NCBI GenBank assembly: GCA_031266895.1
Contig: JAISAD010000105.1
Location: 1-13,220, forward strand
Source of the DNA: Bacteroidales bacterium
GTDB taxonomy: Bacteria > Bacteroidota > Bacteroidia > Bacteroidales > WCHB1-69
Direction of reading: 5' to 3'
Length of the DNA: 13,220 bases
The translations under genes and the position numbers were made by a program. The notes under the pieces were generated by a model. The model did not search any database. It was not told the origin of the DNA and saw only the letters and a program-made list of their open reading frames with translations. Shown here one piece after another: positions 1 through 8,377 of the stretch. The stretch's first letter is position 1, and each line of letters starts with the position of its first letter.

Positions 1-30
1 AACAGCTATAAATTAACAAAAAACAAAAAA

Positions 31-462
31 ATGAAGAGGAATTTAATTTTAGTGCTCGTTGCAGCATTGAGTTTGAGCGGTTTTGCTCAAGAAAAGAAAA
101 CAGCGCCCATACCGCAAAAAGCTGCTCCGGCGGTTCAACAGACGAATGTTCAACAATCAACTGAACAATCGGTTGTGATTCAAACCAATGGCGTTTGCGG
201 CATGTGCAAAGACCGTTTTATGGATAATGTACCGTTTTTCAAGGGAGTAAAAGATTGTAAATATGACATGGCAAACGCAAAATTGACGGTAACTTACAAT
301 TCCAGGAAAACCAGTCCCGATGCCATACGTCAAGGTATCAGCAAGCTGGGCTATAATGCCGATGCTGTACAGGCCGATGCGGCAGTTCGCGCCAAATTGC
401 CGGCCTGCTGTCGTGCCGATAAAAAGGCAGATGGGGTACCGAGTTGCGAAGGGCACCATTAA
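31..462 (+). CDS. Secreted heavy-metal-associated (HMA) domain protein
   Basis: This 143-residue protein probably binds a soft metal ion such as copper in the periplasm. Residues 1-20 form a signal peptide: a KR-containing N-region, a hydrophobic core and a GFAQ cleavage site. A Gln/Ala/Pro-rich linker follows to about residue 47. An HMA ferredoxin-like fold covers about residues 48-112, with the metal-binding motif GVCGMCK (Cys56, Cys59) and the usual late LGYNA segment. The C-terminal tail adds Cys126-Cys127, Cys139 and a terminal His-His, which could form a second metal site. The ATG at 31 follows an A-rich leader without a Shine-Dalgarno sequence, as is common in Bacteroidota. The gene lies upstream of trxB, but a promoter candidate between them argues against a strict operon. 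The HMA family is clear. The metal and partner (efflux ATPase, chaperone or sensor) cannot be read from sequence. Confidence 0.88.
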   Translation: MKRNLILVLVAALSLSGFAQEKKTAPIPQKAAPAVQQTNVQQSTEQSVVIQTNGVCGMCKDRFMDNVPFFKGVKDCKYDMANAKLTVTYNSRKTSPDAIRQGISKLGYNADAVQADAAVRAKLPACCRADKKADGVPSCEGHH

Positions 463-518
463 TCCCGCTTTTCATAGCCGGTTTTTATATGCCTGCATGT
501 GAGTAGAAGATTTTTATG

Positions 519-526
519 TACATTTG
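519..526 (+). promoter_or_regulatory. Candidate Bacteroidota -7 promoter element for trxB
   Basis: TACATTTG matches the Bacteroidota -7 consensus TANNTTTG exactly. It ends 17 nt before the ATG at 544, leaving a very short leader. No good -33 TTTG is seen at the expected spacing. The position supports starting trxB at 544 rather than at the upstream GTG at 499. Confidence 0.5.
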
Positions 527-543
527 CAGCAAATTTTTTTACT

Positions 544-1485
544 ATGCCAGAACATATAAAATGCTTGATAATAGGCTCAGGACCTGCGGGTTATACAGCC
601 GGAATTTATACCTCACGCGCTAATTTGAACCCTGTGTTAATAGAGGGCATGCAACCGGGAGGACAACTCACCATTACTCACGAAGTAGAAAATTTTCCCG
701 GTTATCCCAGGGGAGAATCGGGTCCCGGCATTATGAGCGACCTGCGGCAGCAGGCTATTCATTGCGGTACGGACATTCGTGCGGGTATGGTTACACACAT
801 AGATTTCAAGCAGCGCCCATTTCGTTGTATTGTAGATGATAACCACGAATTTGTGGCCGATACTGTTATTGTGGCTACCGGCGCTACTGCCCGCTGGCTG
901 GGGCTGGAGAGTGAGGAAAAATATAGAGGCTTTGGCGTATCGGTCTGTGCTACCTGCGATGGCCATTTCTTTAAGGGAAAAGATGTTGCCGTGATTGGCG
1001 GTGGCGATACAGCCCTTGAAGAGGCACGCTATCTGGCCAATCTCTGTCGCAAAGTCTATTTGGTGCATCGTCGCGATGCTTTTCGGGCTTCGCCGGCCGT
1101 GCAAAAAAACATTTTCAACACGCCTAATATAGAAATTGTGTGGAATCATGTGCCGAAGGAGATTTTGGGCACACAACAGGGCTTTTTGAAAAGTGTTACC
1201 GGTCTGCTGCTGAGTAATACTCTAGACGGATCGGAGCAAGCCATAGCTATTGATGGTGTTTTTGTCGCCATTGGGACTATCCCTGTAACTGACCTGTTTA
1301 GAGGAGTGCTCGAACTGACTCCGGAGGGCTACATTAAAACCCAGCCTGCTCCTTTCACAAATATCAGAGGGGTTTTTGCTGCCGGCGATGTGCAGGATTT
1401 GCGCTATCGACAGGCTATTACCGCCGCGGCTTCCGGTTGCATGGCCGGTATCGAAGCCGCCCGCTTTTTGAATGAAAACGGATAA
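544..1485 (+). CDS. trxB: Thioredoxin reductase (NADPH)
   Basis: This FAD enzyme transfers electrons from NADPH to thioredoxin in the cytoplasm. Numbering from the ATG at 544 (313 residues, the usual family length), the FAD-binding motif GSGPAG is at residues 11-16. The redox-active CATC is at Cys135-Cys138, the same spacing as in E. coli TrxB. The NADPH-binding segment GGGDTALEEA follows, then HRRDAFRA, and the C-terminal FAD motif AAGDV with RQAITAAASGCMAG. The open frame extends upstream to a GTG at 499, but those 15 extra residues (MSRRFLCTFAANFFT) are not family-like and would overlap the promoter element at 519-526, so I prefer 544. The stop codon overlaps the possible start of the next gene by 14 nt. 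Assignment to the low-molecular-weight thioredoxin reductase family is very secure. A ferredoxin- or flavodoxin-NADP reductase is less likely because the CATC motif is intact. Confidence 0.96.
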   Translation: MPEHIKCLIIGSGPAGYTAGIYTSRANLNPVLIEGMQPGGQLTITHEVENFPGYPRGESGPGIMSDLRQQAIHCGTDIRAGMVTHIDFKQRPFRCIVDDNHEFVADTVIVATGATARWLGLESEEKYRGFGVSVCATCDGHFFKGKDVAVIGGGDTALEEARYLANLCRKVYLVHRRDAFRASPAVQKNIFNTPNIEIVWNHVPKEILGTQQGFLKSVTGLLLSNTLDGSEQAIAIDGVFVAIGTIPVTDLFRGVLELTPEGYIKTQPAPFTNIRGVFAAGDVQDLRYRQAITAAASGCMAGIEAARFLNENG

Positions 1486-3379
1486 AAAAAAGCATAATAT
1501 AATGGACGAAGAAGAAAGAAGAAAACAGGCGGCGAAATTTTTTACGCGAGGAAATACTTATTATGACAAATGCGACTATGACAAAGCCATTGAAGATTAT
1601 AATAAGGCAATTGAATTAAATCCGGATGATGCAAATGCATATAACAATCGGGGAAATGCTTATGCTCTAAAATGCGACTATGACAAAGCCATTGAAGATT
1701 ATAATAAATCCATTGAATTAGAGCCGGGTTTGGCAGAGGTATATAACAATCGGGGAAATATTTATGCTGAAAAAGGTGACTATGACCACGCTATTGAAGA
1801 TTATAATAAGACAATTACATTAAATCCGGATATTGCAGATGCACATAACAATCGGGGAACGGCTTATGGAAAGAAAGGTGATTATGACAAAGCCATAGAA
1901 GATTATAATAAAGCCATTAAATTAAAGCCAGATTATGCAGGTGCATATAACAATCGGGGAAGTGCTTATAATGACAAAGGTGATTATGACAAAGCCATTG
2001 AAGATTGTAATAAAGCCATTGCATTAAATTCGGATGATGCAAAGGTATATAACAATCGAGGAAATGCTTATAATAACAAGGGCGACTATGACAAAGCCAT
2101 TGAAGATTATAATAAGGCCATTGCATTAAAGCCGGATTATGCGAGGGCATATGATAATCTAATAAGATTATGCCAAAACGGGAATTGTAAATATATTGAG
2201 ACTGTTGCAAGAGTATTAAACGATAATAAGAATCATTTTAAAATAGACATAGTCTATGCTATGAGCCAATATAAAAATATTGACGAACTCATTAATAAGT
2301 TGTGGGATATAGACTACGGTGATTATTTTTGTCGAATATTAAAATATAATAAGATTGACAAAGAGAGCAAAGAATATCGTGATTATAAACAAATATACCT
2401 GTCATCTATTAAAATAATGCAGTTATTGCATGTCAACAATCCCGAAGAAACAGTAAATGGTTTTGCTCACTACACTCATAAAGATATTGCGGAGAAACTT
2501 TTAATAAAAAAGGAAGCCAAAGTTTCGCCTTTCAGATTAGGGTCTATTCTCCACTCCAACGACCCGACGGAAGGAACGATTGCTTTCGAGTATCTTGACC
2601 TGGAAAGTAAGGATACTGACCGGAGTTATCAAGCTTTTACCGCCTGCTTTACATTTGACCCCGAATGTTTGAATCAGTTCAGGCTTTACGGCAAGGAGCA
2701 GGGGCAGGAGGCTACGGGAGTAAGCATGATTTTCAGGAAAGATTTTTTTGCGGAAGCCCCCTCAGGCATGGCATCCGAATCTTTAATGAGCGGATTGAAT
2801 GGCAAACTTGTAACCCGAACAAAGGAAGACACCAGGGAAACATATCCGTTGTACCGGTGCGCGTATATTGACCCTGAAACAAAGCAGATTGTTGCATTGG
2901 GACACAAGGATGACTATACTTTCTTTCGTGATAACTCAAAGGAAGACATTGCAACAATACAGGACAAGATAAATCAATATAAAGACAGTATAGACAAAAA
3001 GCTGCAAGCAGTACGAAAACAATTTAATGAGTTGAAAGAACTTATTAAGAAGAATGAAAAAAGTATAAACAAGGAAACAGTCTGCGATTTGTTGATTAAT
3101 CTGCGTTATTTAGTTAAACACATTGCCTTTAAGGAGGAGCAGGAGTGCAGGATTGTGAAAGTCGAAGCGCTTGGCAACCATGAGAAAGTCAAACTGGAAG
3201 GCGACAGGATGTTTTTTATAGATACGGAAGCCATTGGCAGGTATATTGACAAAATATATTTCGCTCCCAATACTGCCGGAATGGAGTTTTTTCAGGAAAG
3301 ACTTGTATATGAGGGCGAAGGTTCAAAGCATATTAAATGTAATCAATGCAAACACCCGATAAGAGTTGCAAAGTCATAA
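1472..3379 (+). CDS. TPR-repeat protein with DUF2971-like C-terminal region
   Basis: This 635-residue protein has no signal peptide or membrane segment and is probably cytoplasmic. Residues 20-223 hold six TPR units of exactly 34 residues (motif GDYDKAIEDYNKAI, ending LNPDD or KPDY), likely a protein-binding surface. A linker of about 100 residues follows. The C-terminal region resembles DUF2971 in its pattern: HYT (333-335), SNDPTE (362-367), a TACFT-type segment, RCAYIDPE, KHIAFKEEQECR (acidic EEQE at 555-558) and KIYFAPN. A Lys/Glu-rich coiled-coil-like stretch lies at about residues 495-535, and CNQC (Cys623, Cys626) near the end could be half a metal site. The first ATG overlaps the end of trxB by 14 nt; an ATG at 1502 (M11) is a plausible alternative. 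DUF2971-type proteins have no function I can state with certainty. The base composition is more AT-rich than trxB or sufB, which suggests an accessory gene. The TPR part is certain and the DUF2971 assignment is moderate. Confidence 0.8.
   Translation: MKTDKKKHNIMDEEERRKQAAKFFTRGNTYYDKCDYDKAIEDYNKAIELNPDDANAYNNRGNAYALKCDYDKAIEDYNKSIELEPGLAEVYNNRGNIYAEKGDYDHAIEDYNKTITLNPDIADAHNNRGTAYGKKGDYDKAIEDYNKAIKLKPDYAGAYNNRGSAYNDKGDYDKAIEDCNKAIALNSDDAKVYNNRGNAYNNKGDYDKAIEDYNKAIALKPDYARAYDNLIRLCQNGNCKYIETVARVLNDNKNHFKIDIVYAMSQYKNIDELINKLWDIDYGDYFCRILKYNKIDKESKEYRDYKQIYLSSIKIMQLLHVNNPEETVNGFAHYTHKDIAEKLLIKKEAKVSPFRLGSILHSNDPTEGTIAFEYLDLESKDTDRSYQAFTACFTFDPECLNQFRLYGKEQGQEATGVSMIFRKDFFAEAPSGMASESLMSGLNGKLVTRTKEDTRETYPLYRCAYIDPETKQIVALGHKDDYTFFRDNSKEDIATIQDKINQYKDSIDKKLQAVRKQFNELKELIKKNEKSINKETVCDLLINLRYLVKHIAFKEEQECRIVKVEALGNHEKVKLEGDRMFFIDTEAIGRYIDKIYFAPNTAGMEFFQERLVYEGEGSKHIKCNQCKHPIRVAKS
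1529..2140 (+). repeat. Six in-frame 102-bp tandem repeats encoding TPR units
   Basis: The segment GAYTATGACAAAGCCATTG or a close variant recurs at 1574, 1676, 1778, 1880, 1982 and 2084, an exact 102-bp period (34 codons) with no indels. Large parts of each unit are nearly identical at the DNA level, including synonymous positions. This points to recent duplication or ongoing gene conversion rather than ancient TPR divergence. Confidence 0.93.
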
Positions 3380-3441
3380 AGCGGAAACTTCCCAATACCA
3401 TCCTGATAGCAATGTTGGGGTGAGCGACAGGAATGTTGAGG

Positions 3442-3481
3442 TTGATAATAGCAATAACTATGAATATTTTTGCTATTTTTG
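3442..3481 (+). promoter_or_regulatory. Bacteroidota-type promoter for sufB with tandem -7 elements
   Basis: GTTG ending at 3444 lies 20 nt before TATTTTTG at 3465-3472, which fits the Bacteroidota TTTG/TTG-N19-21-TANNTTTG layout. A second, identical TATTTTTG follows directly at 3474-3481. The ATG of sufB is at 3503, giving leaders of roughly 15-25 nt depending on which element is used. No Shine-Dalgarno sequence is seen. Confidence 0.6.
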
Positions 3482-3502
3482 CATCCTTAAAAAAAATTCT
3501 TA

Positions 3503-4957
3503 ATGAATAGCGATAATAACAGCAACGATATTCTCAATAAGGCCACTACTGATGATTATGCTTTCGGATTTGTGTCTGATATTGATGTGGAAGAGTTTCC
3601 GAAAGGGTTGAATGAAGAGATTATTCGCAGGATTTCCGCACGCAAGGAAGAGCCGGAGTGGCTGACCGAATTTCGCTTGAAGGCTTTTGCCAAATGGCAA
3701 ACCATGTCTGAACCAAAATGGGCACATCTTTCATTTAAATATCCTGATTATCAGGATATCATATATCTTGCCATTCCAAAGAAAAAAGCGCAGTTGCAAA
3801 GTATGGACGAAGTGGATCCTGAAATACGCAAGACTTTTGAGCTTTTGAATATTCCGCTTGACGAGCAAAAGGCGTTTTCGGGGGTAGCTGTAGATGCCGT
3901 GATTGATTCGGTGTCTGTGAAGACCACTTTTAAAGAGACGCTTAAGGAAAAAGGCATCATATTCTGTTCCTTTAGCGAAGCGGTAAGGGAGCATCCTGAC
4001 CTGGTGAAGCAATATTTAGGCTCCATAGTGCCTGCTGGCGATAACTTTTTCGCGGCGCTCAACTCGGCGGTTTTCAGCGATGGCTCATTCTGTTATATTC
4101 CAAAGGGGGTGCGCTGTCCCATGGAACTGTCCACCTATTTTCGCATCAATGCGGCCAACACCGGACAGTTTGAACGCACGCTGCTCATTGCCGACGAGGG
4201 GGCTTATGTCAGCTATATGGAAGGATGCACTGCACCGCAGCGCGATGAAAATCAGCTACATGCAGCCGTTGTGGAGCTGATTGCCTTAGACAATGCCGAA
4301 ATCAAATATTCTACTGTGCAGAATTGGTATGCAGGCGATAAGGAGGGGCGTGGCGGCATTTATAATCTGGTAACCAAACGCGGCCTGTGCAAGGGACGCA
4401 ATTCCAAAATTTCCTGGACACAGGTAGAAACCGGTTCGGCCATTACGTGGAAATATCCGGGTTGTGTGCTGCAAGGCGATCACTCTTCCGGCGAGTTTTA
4501 TTCGGTAGCACTCACCAACAACTGCCAGCAGGCCGACACCGGCACCAAAATGATACATTTGGGCAAGAATACGCGCAGTCTCATTATTTCGAAAGGAATT
4601 TCGGCAGGCAAAAGTCAAAACAGCTATCGAGGATTGGTCAAAGTGGCCAAAAAAGCCGTAAATGCCCGCAATTTCTCGCAATGCGATTCGCTGCTTATGG
4701 GCAATCAGTGCGGCGCGCATACATGGCCTTACATTGAATGCCATAACAGGACTTCTATTTTGGAACATGAAGCTACCACCTCTAAAATTTCCGATGAGCA
4801 ACTTTTCTATTGTCAACAGCGCGGCATCGGCAAAGAGAGCGCTATCAGATTGATAGTGAGCGGATATGCCAAAGAGGTGCTCAACAAGCTGCCTATGGAA
4901 TTTGCAATGGAAGCCAAAAAACTGCTCGAAATCAATCTGGAAGGGAGCGTAGGATAG
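3503..4957 (+). CDS. sufB: Fe-S cluster assembly scaffold protein SufB
   Basis: SufB is the core of the cytoplasmic SufBCD scaffold, which builds Fe-S clusters from sulfur delivered by SufS/SufE-type proteins and is energised by the SufC ATPase. At 484 residues it is close to the E. coli length (495) and aligns without gaps from the QCDS motif to the end. Family landmarks include EPEWLTEFRLKA, CYIPKGVRCPMELSTYFRIN, DEGAYVSYMEGCTAP, VQNWYAGD, GNQCGAHTWPYIEC and EHEATTSKI, ending in LEGSVG. The residues matching E. coli Cys405 and Glu434 are Cys394 and Glu423, both present, so the protein should be functional. The ATG at 3503 is the natural start; the variable N-terminus before the conserved GLNEEIIRRIS segment is normal. 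The next gene begins 2 nt after the stop but is a membrane protein. No sufC or sufD occurs in the window, which is unusual for this gene. Confidence 0.97.
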   Translation: MNSDNNSNDILNKATTDDYAFGFVSDIDVEEFPKGLNEEIIRRISARKEEPEWLTEFRLKAFAKWQTMSEPKWAHLSFKYPDYQDIIYLAIPKKKAQLQSMDEVDPEIRKTFELLNIPLDEQKAFSGVAVDAVIDSVSVKTTFKETLKEKGIIFCSFSEAVREHPDLVKQYLGSIVPAGDNFFAALNSAVFSDGSFCYIPKGVRCPMELSTYFRINAANTGQFERTLLIADEGAYVSYMEGCTAPQRDENQLHAAVVELIALDNAEIKYSTVQNWYAGDKEGRGGIYNLVTKRGLCKGRNSKISWTQVETGSAITWKYPGCVLQGDHSSGEFYSVALTNNCQQADTGTKMIHLGKNTRSLIISKGISAGKSQNSYRGLVKVAKKAVNARNFSQCDSLLMGNQCGAHTWPYIECHNRTSILEHEATTSKISDEQLFYCQQRGIGKESAIRLIVSGYAKEVLNKLPMEFAMEAKKLLEINLEGSVG

Positions 4958-4959
4958 CA

Positions 4960-6483
4960 GTGGGAATACGTATTAAAAGCAGCATAACAGCTGTTAATTG
5001 GCTATATCCGTTCATTATCATCATATTCATTATTATCTCATTCCGTTTATATTCCTATAGCTACTATCCCCTGCTTTCTTCCGACGATGCGCTCAATGTG
5101 CTGATGGCACACCATTTTGATTTTACAACCGTCTATTGCTGGGGGCAAAATCGAGGTGGAATGCTAATCCCCTATATGAGTCAAATTTTCATTAACCTTT
5201 TTGGCTGCTCTGCGCTCACTGCCGTATCTATCAGTACCTACATCCTGTTGATCATCGGATTTCTGTCGGTTTCTTCCCTTTTTAGCAAGAAAACAGTGAA
5301 AACAGGATTTGCCCTGGCATGGTTCTTTCCTCCCATGAATTTCATTGACCTGTTGCGCTTCCCTATTGCTATGGGATTTTGTGTGTTTTTCACGCTTATC
5401 TGGTGCATTAATAAAATGGGAAAAACAGAAGCTAAATTTGTCTCTTCAAAAAATTGGCGTCCACTTGCTCTAATTCCGCTTATATTAATTTTATCTATAT
5501 GGGTATCCGATCTCTGTATGATTTCGGCACTACTCTTGCTTGGCATATTATGGGTATCGAAAAAAGCGTGCCGTAACTGGGCAACGATACTTTATGCTAC
5601 AGGCTGCTGGGCTTTGTGCTACACTGTTATTCGTCTTCTTAAAATGACCAGCCATATGCATATGAATTTGCATGTGCTCAACAGCCTGTCTGAAGTTTGG
5701 GATGCCTTTAAACTCTTTGGAACGCACCTTTACAATTCGCTCTCTTTTAGCACAATAGATGTCATAACTGATAGAACCTATCAATCCCGAATACCCTGGT
5801 TCTCTCATAGTTATGTATATCTGCTAATTATCTTTTTGATACTCTTTTTTACCTTTTTCCTGATTAAAAATCATGCCATAATCAAGCAAAATATTAAGAA
5901 TAGAAAATGGAATTTATGGACACTCTTCTTTCTAATTAACTCCATAGCCGTATTTTTTATCTGTTTCCTTTCCAATTGGGTGTTAAAAAACGGCGTGGGC
6001 TTTTGGTATTTCGTGGCTACCTACATCTCATTCTCCATTTTTATTTTATTGATTATCGACCGGTATCCTCAGGCCAAATTTATTAAATATCTGCTGGTTA
6101 TGGTTATTTTATATGGCGCTTTGTCTCCTGTTTTGGAGATGAAATTCGTATATAAAACCTTAACGCCACGTGTCGAATTATCTAGAAAAATAGAAACATT
6201 GGGCAGAAGCGGCCTCATTGGCAGCTTTTGGACAAGTTACATCAGTGCCGTTACAAATCCTGATCAAATCACTGCAACAGAATATGATGAAGGATGGACC
6301 CGCAATATAAAAATGACCGAAGACGTATTCCAGCAACCCGATATTTACCTTATCAGAGATTTTTGGCTGGATGCTTTTCCTGATACAACTGTGCAATGGA
6401 ATCATACCCTGGTAAAAGAAGGAGAACCTTTTGAGCTGGACCCTGTCGAAATATGCCGCTATAAAATAGCTGACACAAAATAA
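4960..6483 (+). CDS. Polytopic membrane protein, GT-C glycosyltransferase-like
   Basis: The frame is open from 4810 inside sufB, but the likely start is GTG at 4960, 2 nt after the sufB stop and preceded by AGGA at 4951-4954. This gives 507 residues. About ten hydrophobic segments lie between residues 13 and 385, followed by a soluble C-terminal part of roughly 110 residues. After the first membrane segment the first loop carries SSDDALNVLMAHHF, with adjacent Asp42-Asp43, then WGQNRGGMLIP. An acidic pair in this loop is the hallmark of GT-C enzymes such as the PMT/ArnT group, which transfer sugars from polyprenyl-phosphate donors outside the cytoplasmic membrane. This is fold-level resemblance only, and donor and acceptor are unknown. 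The gene is probably cotranscribed with sufB although the functions appear unrelated. It ends 18 nt from the stop of the convergent barrel gene, with no clear terminator between them. Confidence 0.7.
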   Translation: MGIRIKSSITAVNWLYPFIIIIFIIISFRLYSYSYYPLLSSDDALNVLMAHHFDFTTVYCWGQNRGGMLIPYMSQIFINLFGCSALTAVSISTYILLIIGFLSVSSLFSKKTVKTGFALAWFFPPMNFIDLLRFPIAMGFCVFFTLIWCINKMGKTEAKFVSSKNWRPLALIPLILILSIWVSDLCMISALLLLGILWVSKKACRNWATILYATGCWALCYTVIRLLKMTSHMHMNLHVLNSLSEVWDAFKLFGTHLYNSLSFSTIDVITDRTYQSRIPWFSHSYVYLLIIFLILFFTFFLIKNHAIIKQNIKNRKWNLWTLFFLINSIAVFFICFLSNWVLKNGVGFWYFVATYISFSIFILLIIDRYPQAKFIKYLLVMVILYGALSPVLEMKFVYKTLTPRVELSRKIETLGRSGLIGSFWTSYISAVTNPDQITATEYDEGWTRNIKMTEDVFQQPDIYLIRDFWLDAFPDTTVQWNHTLVKEGEPFELDPVEICRYKIADTK

Positions 6484-6501
6484 AATGTAAAAATAATATA
6501 G

Positions 6502-8349
6502 CTACTTCCTGTTCTTTTTAGCAGGTTTCAAACTCTCTTTGCCAAAAGAGTAGGTGATGCCTGCCAGCACATTGAGGCCAAAATTGTTAAAGTTGTAATA
6601 CTGGCTGTAATATTGGCAGCCTATATTGTTCAGGTTAATAAAGGCGGAAAACTGCTTGGTAATGCGATATTCAAAACCTAAATTGAAATCCAGCAGCGGG
6701 CGCATTTTGCGTACCGTATAGCTGATGGGGCTAATGCCATCCTCTGGAAATATTGGGGCCAGTGCCCAGCGTTCAAAGGCCAAGTTGAAACTCAGATTGA
6801 ACAGGTATCTGTCTTTCAGCAGATACTTGCCGCCAAATGAGACAGTAAAAGAGGGCTGATACCACGGCTGACTCATATTCAGCGTGTCATGATGTTTGTT
6901 AACCCACTGATAATTCATGTCGAAATTGTAGTAGCCGTAATAGTTGGCATCTAATGTAAGCAGCAGGTGATCAATTACTTCCCAATTCAGGTTAAGGCTT
7001 GCATTTAGCACATTGCCGCTTTTGAAAAGCACATCAAACCGATTTTTAAACGTGTAAGCCGTATCCAGCATAAATATCGCCATGTCGGTAACCCACGAAT
7101 ATCGTGCCATGATACGATAGTTGAGCTTCTTGACTAAATTGCCCTTTACACCGCCGTAAATGCTGATTTGGGTTTTAGTAAATTCCAGGTTATGCACATC
7201 GGGTTTTAGATAGGGATTTTCGGTAAGCAGCGATTGCAGCGAATTATACTTTACGCTGCCGGTGATTCCGCCGTCAATACTCAAAATACCCGGAATAATG
7301 CCTAACTGTACCTCTGCCCTGGGATAGATCGGGAAACGTGCCTTGCCATTGGTTTTGCCGGGCGTTTGCACAATCGGAAGTCCCACGCCCAGCGAGAAAA
7401 AGTACTCTTTTATGGCAAAATTCACAGAAGGCGCAAACTCTATTTTATAGCTGTGATCCACCCCTTTTGATATTCCCCACTTATTGTTCCAATAGTCTAT
7501 CAGCAAGTCGAGGCGGTAGTTTTGATAACCCGAAATTTTCAGAAAGCGGGCATCATAAGCAAAAAAGGAGTTGATGCCAACATGGTTTTCCATATCACGC
7601 CGATGAGTATAAACGAGATCGTAGTTAAGGCGTACATCCTGTTTTAGTCTCTTTTCTTCCAATGTGTAATTGGAACGGATGCCTATTTCACCGTGCAACT
7701 GCTGAAAATTATTGTTCAGACTGTCTTTATAAGGCTTCTTTCCAAAATCAATATTATTGAAAAACGACTGCTTAAAACCATATAGCCGCACGAAATCGTG
7801 CTTATAGTCAATAGACGAGTACAGGGTTTGATGCCTGAAAAATCGGGTGAAAAAGAGATGCAGCCGCGTATCGCTGGTCGGATAGTACGCCAAATCGGTC
7901 ATGGATAACTCATCCTGATTTCTCTTTTTCAGCGCTTTTTGCTTGCCGATTTGGGGCGCCCACGAAGAGAAGTGATGAAAGTTGAGGCCATAGGAGTACT
8001 TTTTATTATCTCGATTGTGAATAGAAACCTCTATCAGCGGTGTTACCGGATAACCGAATCCCACCTTGATAAAATTGCGGAAAAGGGTATCCGTGCGCGG
8101 TTCCGGCTTTAATTTTACTGCCTTGACAGGGGTAGGAGTGAATGACAAATCCATGCGCATTGGACGCACATCGTAGTCAAACGTAACCGGCGAAATTGTG
8201 GTATCAGTAATAGATGCGGGAGGATTGATTTTTTGTGCATTACGCAGTCTTGGCTCAAATTCCATGCGAAAGTGAGCGGTATCTATCGGCTGTGCGAAAC
8301 CTATTCCGCCCCATAAACTCATGATCAGAATGATTGCATTTTTTTTCAT
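6502..8349 (-). CDS. Outer-membrane beta-barrel protein (TonB-receptor-like barrel, no plug)
   Basis: This protein of 615 residues (from the ATG at 8349) starts with a signal peptide, MKKNAIILIMSLWGGIGFAQ, cleaved after the FA or FAQ. A Pro-rich periplasmic stretch follows. From about residue 95 there are alternating aromatic/polar strands joined by charged turns, ending in LNVLAGITYSF plus a basic tail. This pattern fits an outer-membrane barrel. Barrels of this kind in Bacteroidota are often annotated as TonB-dependent receptors, but I see neither a plug domain nor a carboxypeptidase-like domain. The frame is open to an ATG at 8385, which overlaps the upstream stop (ATGAGTAA). I prefer 8349 because AGGAGA lies 6 nt upstream and the signal peptide then starts at residue 1. 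It follows the large TPR gene in an operon, so the two products probably act together at the outer membrane. The substrate is unknown. Confidence 0.83.
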   Translation of the reverse strand: MKKNAIILIMSLWGGIGFAQPIDTAHFRMEFEPRLRNAQKINPPASITDTTISPVTFDYDVRPMRMDLSFTPTPVKAVKLKPEPRTDTLFRNFIKVGFGYPVTPLIEVSIHNRDNKKYSYGLNFHHFSSWAPQIGKQKALKKRNQDELSMTDLAYYPTSDTRLHLFFTRFFRHQTLYSSIDYKHDFVRLYGFKQSFFNNIDFGKKPYKDSLNNNFQQLHGEIGIRSNYTLEEKRLKQDVRLNYDLVYTHRRDMENHVGINSFFAYDARFLKISGYQNYRLDLLIDYWNNKWGISKGVDHSYKIEFAPSVNFAIKEYFFSLGVGLPIVQTPGKTNGKARFPIYPRAEVQLGIIPGILSIDGGITGSVKYNSLQSLLTENPYLKPDVHNLEFTKTQISIYGGVKGNLVKKLNYRIMARYSWVTDMAIFMLDTAYTFKNRFDVLFKSGNVLNASLNLNWEVIDHLLLTLDANYYGYYNFDMNYQWVNKHHDTLNMSQPWYQPSFTVSFGGKYLLKDRYLFNLSFNLAFERWALAPIFPEDGISPISYTVRKMRPLLDFNLGFEYRITKQFSAFINLNNIGCQYYSQYYNFNNFGLNVLAGITYSFGKESLKPAKKNRK

Positions 8350-8355
8350 GGCTGC

Positions 8356-8361
8356 TCTCCT
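8356..8361 (-). promoter_or_regulatory. Shine-Dalgarno-like site deciding the barrel gene start
   Basis: AGGAGA on the minus strand lies 6 nt before the ATG at 8349. Such sites are uncommon in Bacteroidota, so its presence favours this internal start over the ATG at 8385. It sits 17 nt after the stop codon of the upstream TPR gene. Confidence 0.45.
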
Positions 8362-8377
8362 ATTTTTGTTTGCTCTT

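Noticed and set aside
499..543. GTG upstream start for thioredoxin reductase
   Set aside because: The extra 15 residues are not family-like, and the region contains the -7 promoter element. The ATG at 544 gives the usual protein length and Cys135/Cys138 numbering.
3388..3421. Weak CCCAA/TTGGG stem after the TPR/DUF2971-like gene
   Set aside because: The stem is 5 bp with a loop of about 20 nt and no T-run, which is too weak to call a terminator.
4810..4959. Upstream extension of the membrane protein frame into sufB
   Set aside because: It lies wholly within sufB coding sequence in another frame; the GTG at 4960 with AGGA before it is a better start.
6458..6470. GCTAT-AAA-ATAGC hairpin between convergent genes
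   Set aside because: The stem is 5 bp and AT-rich, lies inside the coding end of the membrane protein gene, and has no T-run on either strand.
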